Assembly (NCBI GenBank): GCA_003150235.1
Contig: QAMW01000026.1
Location: 92,678-156,677, forward strand
Direction: 5' to 3'
DNA from: Bacteroidales bacterium
GTDB lineage: Bacteria > Bacteroidota > Bacteroidia > Bacteroidales > Muribaculaceae
Length of the DNA stretch: 64,000 nt
Shown here: in pieces, positions 60,401 through 64,000 of the stretch
Layout of the letters: each line of letters starts with the position of its first letter
How positions within the stretch are numbered: position 1 is the first letter of the stretch
Position numbers and translations under genes: made by a program
The notes under the pieces: generated by a model
Database searches by the model: none
What the model was told of the DNA's origin: nothing
The model's input: the letters and a program-made list of their open reading frames with translations, nothing else

Positions 60401-60570
60401 AAATCATTGGCTTCATTGAGGATACATTTCAGTCCGCCAAAACCGGCATATTTCCGCAGTGTATCGCGTTCTTCGGCGTTTTGTGCAGTGCGTCCGGCCA
60501 CACCGAGACGCAGGACGAGCCTTATCGCCTCGATGTTGCCGCGCATGGTACGGAGGCGGTTATAAGCCAT
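54481..60570 (-). CDS. Methylase-MutS I-helicase giant protein of the ICE
   Basis: A 2029-residue protein with three recognisable parts. Residues about 100-330 form an N6-adenine methylase-like domain ('FLEPSAGQGAFIDSL' near 130, 'ASNIPFGNF' near 200 in place of NPPY). Residues about 420-507 are a MutS domain I ('ILLFRVGDFYEIFGEDAVKA', 'IELAGFPHHALDTYLPKLVR', 'RVAICEQLEDP'). Residues about 1150-1700 are an SF2 helicase: 'QVGTGKTLIM' near 1161, 'IFVDESHQFKN' near 1327, 'LEQREGRAIRKGNEV' near 1668. The C-terminus is coiled-coil. Such giants are common in CTnDOT-like ICEs and probably protect or process element DNA. Methylase activity is uncertain given the altered motif. Confidence 0.85.
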   Translation of the reverse strand: MAYNRLRTMRGNIEAIRLVLRLGVAGRTAQNAEERDTLRKYAGFGGLKCILNEANDLEDVAKWNKTDIELFAPTVELRRLIHDYSKDDKEFARYMDSLKASVLTAFYTPAPVIDAISGSLKQAGIEVRSFLEPSAGQGAFIDSLLRNDIYPGAEVLAYEKDLLTGKILSALHPSILTRIEGFEKIERDFDGYFDVAASNIPFGNFAVPDPAYAVSKDIPYRQASKAIHNYFFLKALDSVREGGLVAFIASQGVMNAASPFVRLEMMKRADLVAALRLPNNTFSENAGTDAGSDLIILQKHSDKKNLSFDEELFTQSVIDNATKVPGNKFFETFPDNVICTDAKMGTDQYGKPAIVYTHKEGVDGIARDIGTALQLSFRLRLDIDRYNGYAPKLTPPTSPTVRQETAEKKNEAVKRTAVTKVAPLLEQYREMKKKHPDAILLFRVGDFYEIFGEDAVKASEILGITLTRRLNGPTRSIELAGFPHHALDTYLPKLVRAGQRVAICEQLEDPKHKVVEEITPNNKGVEPPVETKIEQKPAPAPAPQTAQPSASEPSATAPADKPQEIETDGAPDYSGNYDPRLFAYNLFGELEPIGKPQRRHKTEPKNDKSETKPVSRPKKDAPLPPKAKFRQLTDKELEFYGSLNWDDNPPINGFYEAMMSIAHRQLEERARMEAEAMSAEAARAAGIAPGETYIEKTEGDFIPGGRNRPLKVTAIPIEGAGQDMSPRKFSEDIRSFHKNGSMVVDNGQVGFLSDVRKNTATFTPMRIKPEQAQRAMLYITLSETYQQLYDYEATTLEPSEHLREHLNQYYDEFVERYGHLNEKANAKLIMMDANGMDSLALERAEAGLFVKADIFDHPVAFNIHEVTSVDTPMEALAASLNKYGDVRLGYMSSLVDMDENRLAEELKGHIYFNPLVSEYETSDRFVAGNVVKKAEMIEQWIKDHDAHDSRIDESLSALKEAIPRRITFEELDFNFGERWIPTGIYSAYMTHFYDTDVKVVYSPMLDEYSVTNSGGNMKIWEEYCVRGQYRSYDGMSLLKHALHNTVPEIKKCIGQDDHGNDIKVPDSEAIQLANSKIEEIRDGFAEWLEAQSPEFKERLVDLYNRKFNCFVRPRYDGSHQTFPGLNLKMLADRYGIHSIYASQKDCVWMLKQNGGGIADHQVGTGKTLIMCIAAHEMKRLGMVHKPMIIGLKANVADIAMTYQTAYPDARILYADEKSYTAQNRVRFFNNIRNNDYDCIIMSHDQFGKIPQSPELQQEILEAELNTVEENLDVVRQQGKDVSRGMLRGLETRKKNLEAKLETVRYQIDHRTDDVIDFRQMGIDHIFVDESHQFKNLMFNTRHNRVAGLGNSDGSQRALNLLFAIRTIQERNGRDLGATFLSGTTISNSLTELYLLFKYLRPKELERQDIRCFDAWAAIFAKKTTDFEFNVTNNIVAKDRFRYFIKVPELAAFYNEITDYRTAEDVGVDRPEKREILHNIPPTPQQEEFIQKLMEFAKTGDATLLGRVALSDKERKGKMLIATDYARKMALDMRMIDPSYEDHPDNKASHCARMIAEYYRKFDAQKGTQFVFSDLGTYKPGEWSVYSEIKRKLVEDYGIPAHEIRFIQECKTEKSRKAVIEAMNEGTVRVLFGSTSMLGTGVNAQKRAVCVHELDTPWRPSDLEQREGRAIRKGNEVAKLYNDNKVDVIIYAVERSLDSYKFNLLHCKQTFISQLKRGALGARTIDEGSMDENTGMNFSEYMAILSGNTDLLEKAKLEKRIAALESERKAHGKGKADSEYKLRSLNDDIGKNEITMRKMQSDLDKYQAALKRDDEGNPLPGLTLDGCRFTDIQNMGIHLQGLAQRTNTHGEYVRVGDVYGFPISIISEKTLTDGIEAIQNRFVVEGEYKYKYNNGFIAMSDTKTACMNFVNALERLPEIIRQYEERTEKMRKDVPLLEAIIAKPWGKEDELKALKSELAVLDRKITAELAPKHDEKDGEEVKREEMTQHVNRADVEQQSIDSKDSLVAEPEFRYQSTPPYIRPAYRPPGL

Positions 60571-61006
60571 AGCCGTCCAGTATTTCGGTGATTGTTCCGA
60601 GCAGTTCTGTCAGCATCGGCTGATGTGTCTCCCTGTCGAGGAAGTCGCCGTTGACCTCGTATCGGTCGAGTATGTCGCTGATAGGTTTCTGTCCGAGCAG
60701 ATGCACGGCGAAGTCAGGCATATACTCCGGCGGCAGACGCAGCCAGAGGTTTTCCTCCACCACATTATATATAATGTCGTAGCGCGACACATACAGCCCG
60801 GCAAGGAGGGTGCGCATTGCCAGCTCACGGGCAATCGGGACGGGCTTGCCTTCCAGACGCGCCGACACGAATGTGTCGTATGCGTCGTCCGAGCGGGTTT
60901 CTATGAAATTCTTATTGTCTCTCTGGGGAAAATGATGGTCAATGAGATGACCTCGGAGATAGACTTGGAAAAAGTCTGCCTCCGGCAATTCTATGTTATG
61001 TTTCAT
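60560..61006 (-). CDS. DUF1896 protein
   Basis: A 148-residue protein from the ATG at 61006 ('MKHNIELPEADFFQVYLRGH'), matching DUF1896: 'RSDDAYDTFVSARLEGKPVP', 'TLLAGLYVSRYDIIYNVVEE'. It overlaps the helicase gene start by 11 nt, and the two families regularly travel together in Bacteroidales ICEs. Function is unknown. The frame to 61138 is not used because its extra residues are not conserved-like. Confidence 0.8.
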   Translation of the reverse strand: MKHNIELPEADFFQVYLRGHLIDHHFPQRDNKNFIETRSDDAYDTFVSARLEGKPVPIARELAMRTLLAGLYVSRYDIIYNVVEENLWLRLPPEYMPDFAVHLLGQKPISDILDRYEVNGDFLDRETHQPMLTELLGTITEILDGYGL

Positions 61007-61225
61007 CGGGGGATGCGGATATAGTGGTTGCCGGAGTCCTTCTCCGGGCCGTTTTATTACGGCACAAAGAAAAAGGACACCGGGTATCCCTCCCGATGTC
61101 CAACCACTAATCCGCGTCAAAAATGAAACAAAAAACATAATGACGCAGAATCAATGGCAAAGATAATAAATTATCCTGACACGGGAGGGATTATTATGAG
61201 TTTTAGGTACTGGTTTCAAGAGGGT

Positions 61226-62401
61226 TTAGGCAGTTTTAACCGATTTTGCCTTGTTCCCTTTGTTCTTTCTATTCTTGCGGCGGTGGTTCTTCTTGCCGCT
61301 TTTGGACTTGCTCCCCTTGCCGCAGGTGTCGGGGGCGAAGGCGTCGATGACGCGCTTGACTATGAGGTTGTATAGCTTTTCCTCATCGCGGCTGAGATCC
61401 GTGGGGTGCAGTCCGGTGGTTACGATGCCGAAGCCGTTATACACGCTTTCGCCGTTGCGGAAGTTGTGGCACTTGGAGGGCTTGCCTTCGCCCACCGAGC
61501 GGCCCCACCTGCTGTTGTAGCGCAGCATCTCCATATTGCGGAGCATCGCTTTCCATACTCCGCCGGGGACGGTGTTCTGCAACACGGCGGGATAGGATAT
61601 GAGTTTCTTGGCATACAGTCGGTATGCGGTCAGTATTGTCTTTTCGTGGGTGTAGTCCAGTTCACAGGCAGCCTGAATCATCAGGGCCGGGAGGTTGAAC
61701 AGGGGACAGCGATCGGTAATCACTCCGATATAGTTGTCTCCCTCACGCTGTTCTCCGGGAGCCGGGGCGGGTACGCCGGCACATTCCGCGTCTTTGGCGG
61801 CGTCAGCGACGGATATTTCCTCTACTGTGGGCGACCCTTTCAGCTCTGCGTTTTCCTCGGCGCACTGTACGATGGCGTTGTAGATGGATTCCTCCAGCCA
61901 TTTCTCGTATTCCTTGCGGTTCTGAGGCCCGTGGTTCACGGCATGGACGATGGCTTTCCTTGTCAGCACGGGGAGCCATGCGCGGCGCGTATCCACGGGG
62001 CAGCCGATGAAGTAGTAGAGGCTCAGGAAGTCGAGGTCTCCCGTAATGTCGGGGCGCATGGCGTTCACGACCGTCAGGCTCATCTTCCACAGTGCCTTGA
62101 TTGTGTCGAGCTGTCGGTTGTCCTCGGCTGATTTCTTGTAGCCGACAAGCTCATCGTAGTTGCGCATGGCGAACTTGAAGTTATGGGCGTAGGCGAGGCG
62201 GCTCTCCATAGTGGTCGAGAGTACGAAGCTTTCCTGCGGTGAGAAGGCTGCCTCCACGAGCTGTCCGTTTGTCCATGTCACGGCATAGCCGTTGCCGAGG
62301 TAGTAACCCTCGTGTTTTTCATTCGCGCCGATTGCTCTGGCGATTGTGTCCGCTGTGATCTGATGGTCTGTCACGACGGTTATGAGATTTTTCTGTTTCA
62401 T
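61226..62401 (-). CDS. Topoisomerase III-like protein with lost catalytic motifs
   Basis: A 391-residue protein laid out like a type IA topoisomerase. The start 'VTDHQITADTIARAIGANEK' and 'HEGYYLGNGYAVTWTNGQLV' match the Toprim entry of TopB. 'ITGDLDFLSLYYFIGCPVDT' replaces the DxDREGE region. 'LFNLPALMIQAACELDYTHE' and 'LISYPAVLQN' lie where the active-site TYPRTDS should be; Tyr stays but Arg-Thr-Asp-Ser is lost. The HAIIPT region reads 'GFGIVTTGLHP'. A Lys/Arg-rich tail follows. It is probably catalytically altered or a DNA-binding relic that still has a structural role. Confidence 0.7.
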   Translation of the reverse strand: MKQKNLITVVTDHQITADTIARAIGANEKHEGYYLGNGYAVTWTNGQLVEAAFSPQESFVLSTTMESRLAYAHNFKFAMRNYDELVGYKKSAEDNRQLDTIKALWKMSLTVVNAMRPDITGDLDFLSLYYFIGCPVDTRRAWLPVLTRKAIVHAVNHGPQNRKEYEKWLEESIYNAIVQCAEENAELKGSPTVEEISVADAAKDAECAGVPAPAPGEQREGDNYIGVITDRCPLFNLPALMIQAACELDYTHEKTILTAYRLYAKKLISYPAVLQNTVPGGVWKAMLRNMEMLRYNSRWGRSVGEGKPSKCHNFRNGESVYNGFGIVTTGLHPTDLSRDEEKLYNLIVKRVIDAFAPDTCGKGSKSKSGKKNHRRKNRKNKGNKAKSVKTA

Positions 62402-62521
62402 TTTTGCTTTTTTTATTGGGGTGGATATTTCTGGATTAGTGGTTTTTTGAAATGCACCGGAGATTCCGGACTCTCCGGGATGCCGTTTCGGTTTTAGGGT
62501 ATTATCCCTGCTTTTTGAAGA

Positions 62522-64000
62522 TTACATCTTCGGGCCTTTGGGTTTGCGCTGCTGGCGCATCTGGTCCTCGTTCTTGGGAGCCGTCTGATATTTCTGGAGA
62601 GGCTCTGCAACGTGCTTTGTCGCCTCGTTGGTAAGTCCGTCGTTGTTGACGGCCTTCTGGGTCTTGGATTCCTCGGCTACCTTCACGCGGGGGTCGTTGA
62701 GCGATGTGTTGGGACGCTGTTTCTCCGGGTTGAACCAGAGATACACCGTGCATGGCTGTCCCTTGTCGTCGAGGCGGTTGGTAAGTTCCGCCACGCGCCC
62801 CTCGGCGTAGTCTTTCTGCTGCTGTTCGGTCAGGGGGACTTTCGCCCATTTGGAAAGGGGCTTTATCTTGCCGTCCTTCGTGAGCCACGACGACTGCTGC
62901 TGATTCGTGGTGCCGCTCTGCGTCTGTGTCTGCGACTGCGCCTGTTCCTGCTTTCTAGCCGCGCCGGGTACGAACTCCACACCCTTGCGGTCTGCCGACA
63001 CCTGAAGCACCACGTTGTATGTCTTGCCGTTCTTGTCGGTTATCTCTTTCGGAGGAAGTGCCTTCCCTTCTTTGAGCTGCATGACCTCGGCTACGGTCAG
63101 TTTGGTCTGGCCCACGGTGTCGCGGACAAACACATCCTTGACCGGGACGGAGACTATCTCGTTGGTGTAGCGGTCGATGCTGACGTATGAAGGCACTTTC
63201 TCGCCGTTCTTGTCGGTCAGTTCCACTACCTTGCCGAGATTGCCGGTCTCGCGGAGAGCCGCCTTGTCCTCCTTGCTGAACTCGTAGCCCTCAAATTTCT
63301 GGTCGAGTTTAGGCTCACGGTGGATGAAGTGTGGCACCACCTTGACATTGCCGTCCGCATCGGTTCGGAATGACAGTCGCGCGTCTATGGGGAATTTCTC
63401 TCCGGCGAATGTCGGGGTGACGGTGACGACCCTTGACTTGCGGTTATAGAGCATCTCGCGGAGGTCTCCCGATTTTTCCAGCTCGTCGCGGTCGATGCCC
63501 CATTTCTCCTTGAGGTTCGCCCAATCGATTTTGCTCTCGTCGATGGCGGAGTGTCTGGACTCCTTTGCGGATGCCTGTGCGTTGGATTGTGCGTGCTGTT
63601 CCTCCTGAGGGGAGCCTGCCGGCGACTGCTTGGGCTGTTCGGTCGTCTGCGCCGCCTCCTGCCTGTTGTCCTGCGTAGCCTGCGGTAGTTCCACCTTGTT
63701 GTTCTTCAGCATATCGGCGTTTGCCACGGGGTCTTTTGCAAAGTCCCCGATTACGGTGCCTACCGTATCGTAGCGGTCGGCGGGTACTCGGAAGAATCCG
63801 AAGGTCGTGGGGTTCTTGCACTGGCGGACGAAGTTGGAGAGAAACGCCTCCAGCGGGTTCTGTCCTTTGGAGAATTTCACGAGGTCAGAGAGTTTCGCCG
63901 ACTTTACATCGGTCATCTTTGGTGTGCCGTCCTCGTTGAGTCCGGTCACCGCGCCTACCTGCCCGGTGTCGTTGTTGCGGGCGATAAGCACTTCTTCTAA
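62522..64000 (-). CDS. DUF3945-like protein, 5' end outside window
   Basis: At least 492 residues are visible. The frame stays open to base 64000 ('...LEEVLIARNNDTGQ' in the first codons seen), so the start lies beyond the window. It carries the DUF4099/DUF3945 pattern: 'GQVGAVTGLNEDGTPK', 'FLSNFVRQCKNPTTFGFFRV', 'DKEALRETGNLGKVVEL'-like 'EDKAALRETGNLGKVVELTD', and 'PLTEQQQKDYAEGRVAELTN'. Gln/Pro-rich linkers occur twice. It is an ICE-borne protein next to the topoisomerase and helicase genes. Function is unknown. Confidence 0.75.
   Translation of the reverse strand, partial: LEEVLIARNNDTGQVGAVTGLNEDGTPKMTDVKSAKLSDLVKFSKGQNPLEAFLSNFVRQCKNPTTFGFFRVPADRYDTVGTVIGDFAKDPVANADMLKNNKVELPQATQDNRQEAAQTTEQPKQSPAGSPQEEQHAQSNAQASAKESRHSAIDESKIDWANLKEKWGIDRDELEKSGDLREMLYNRKSRVVTVTPTFAGEKFPIDARLSFRTDADGNVKVVPHFIHREPKLDQKFEGYEFSKEDKAALRETGNLGKVVELTDKNGEKVPSYVSIDRYTNEIVSVPVKDVFVRDTVGQTKLTVAEVMQLKEGKALPPKEITDKNGKTYNVVLQVSADRKGVEFVPGAARKQEQAQSQTQTQSGTTNQQQSSWLTKDGKIKPLSKWAKVPLTEQQQKDYAEGRVAELTNRLDDKGQPCTVYLWFNPEKQRPNTSLNDPRVKVAEESKTQKAVNNDGLTNEATKHVAEPLQKYQTAPKNEDQMRQQRKPKGPKM

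Noticed and set aside
54481..60570. Functional MutS repair protein
   Set aside because: Only domain I of MutS is present. The MutS ATPase and clamp domains are absent, so this is not a mismatch-repair protein.
1..64000. Insertion sequences or a full transposase gene
   Set aside because: No transposase-like DDE or HUH protein is seen in the window. The only recombinase trace is the integrase fragment at 7112-7320.

Overview
This window looks like Bacteroidales chromosome carrying a CTnDOT-type integrative and conjugative element (ICE). The support is a complete minus-strand traA-to-traQ operon in canonical order, RteC- and RteB-like regulators, PcfK/PcfJ proteins, a giant methylase/helicase, BACON and BspA-type leucine-rich-repeat surface proteins, T9SS-like C-terminal tails and TAnnTTTG promoter elements. 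Family level (for example Muribaculaceae or Bacteroidaceae) cannot be fixed from the sequence alone.

Layout. 1-7.8 kb: chromosomal or scar region with two LRR surface-protein genes, an ECF sigma factor and membrane partner, a RhuM-like gene, a tyrosine-recombinase remnant and two copies of a 104-bp repeat. 7.8-9.7 kb: a two-gene RloB (Toprim) / RloA (ATPase) defence-like module. 10.4-13 kb: plus-strand ICE accessory genes (PcfK, PcfJ, DUF3873-like). 13.1-18.2 kb: a defence cassette holding a three-gene CBASS (Cap5 HNH-SAVED, CD-NTase, E2-only Cap2-like) and a separate AAA ATPase. It lies between a broken and an intact copy of the transfer lysozyme gene. 18.3-32.5 kb: the tra operon (type IV secretion). 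32.5-33.4 kb: a repeat-rich divergent region, probable oriT and regulatory zone. 33.4-37.2 kb: mobilisation genes (MobA, relaxase, coupling ATPase). 37.4-39.8 kb: RteC and an RteB-like protein whose key residues are missing. 39.9-54.4 kb: a redox island of 15 minus-strand genes (flavodoxins, aldo-keto reductases, DUF362 proteins, a TonB receptor, a carboxymuconolactone decarboxylase family protein, a cupin, a tautomerase, a flavin reductase) next to a divergent AraC regulator. 54.5-64 kb: methylase-MutS-I-helicase giant, DUF1896, a diverged topoisomerase III-like protein and a DUF3945-like protein that runs off the window.

How it fits together. The tra, mob and rte genes provide regulated conjugation, and the right-hand block is typical of ICE DNA processing. 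Two defence modules and one redox island are cargo placed between the core blocks. Both defence operons and the lone AAA gene carry recognisable -33/-7 promoters. The redox operon instead has a -7 box without a -33 box, plus a 21-bp-phased direct repeat, as expected for AraC-type activation.

The most interesting points are the compact E2-only CBASS and its lysozyme-bracketed cargo slot, the palindrome at the predicted start site of the RloA/RloB operon, the AraC-linked redox island, the degenerate RteB and topoisomerase proteins, and several strongly structured non-coding regions.
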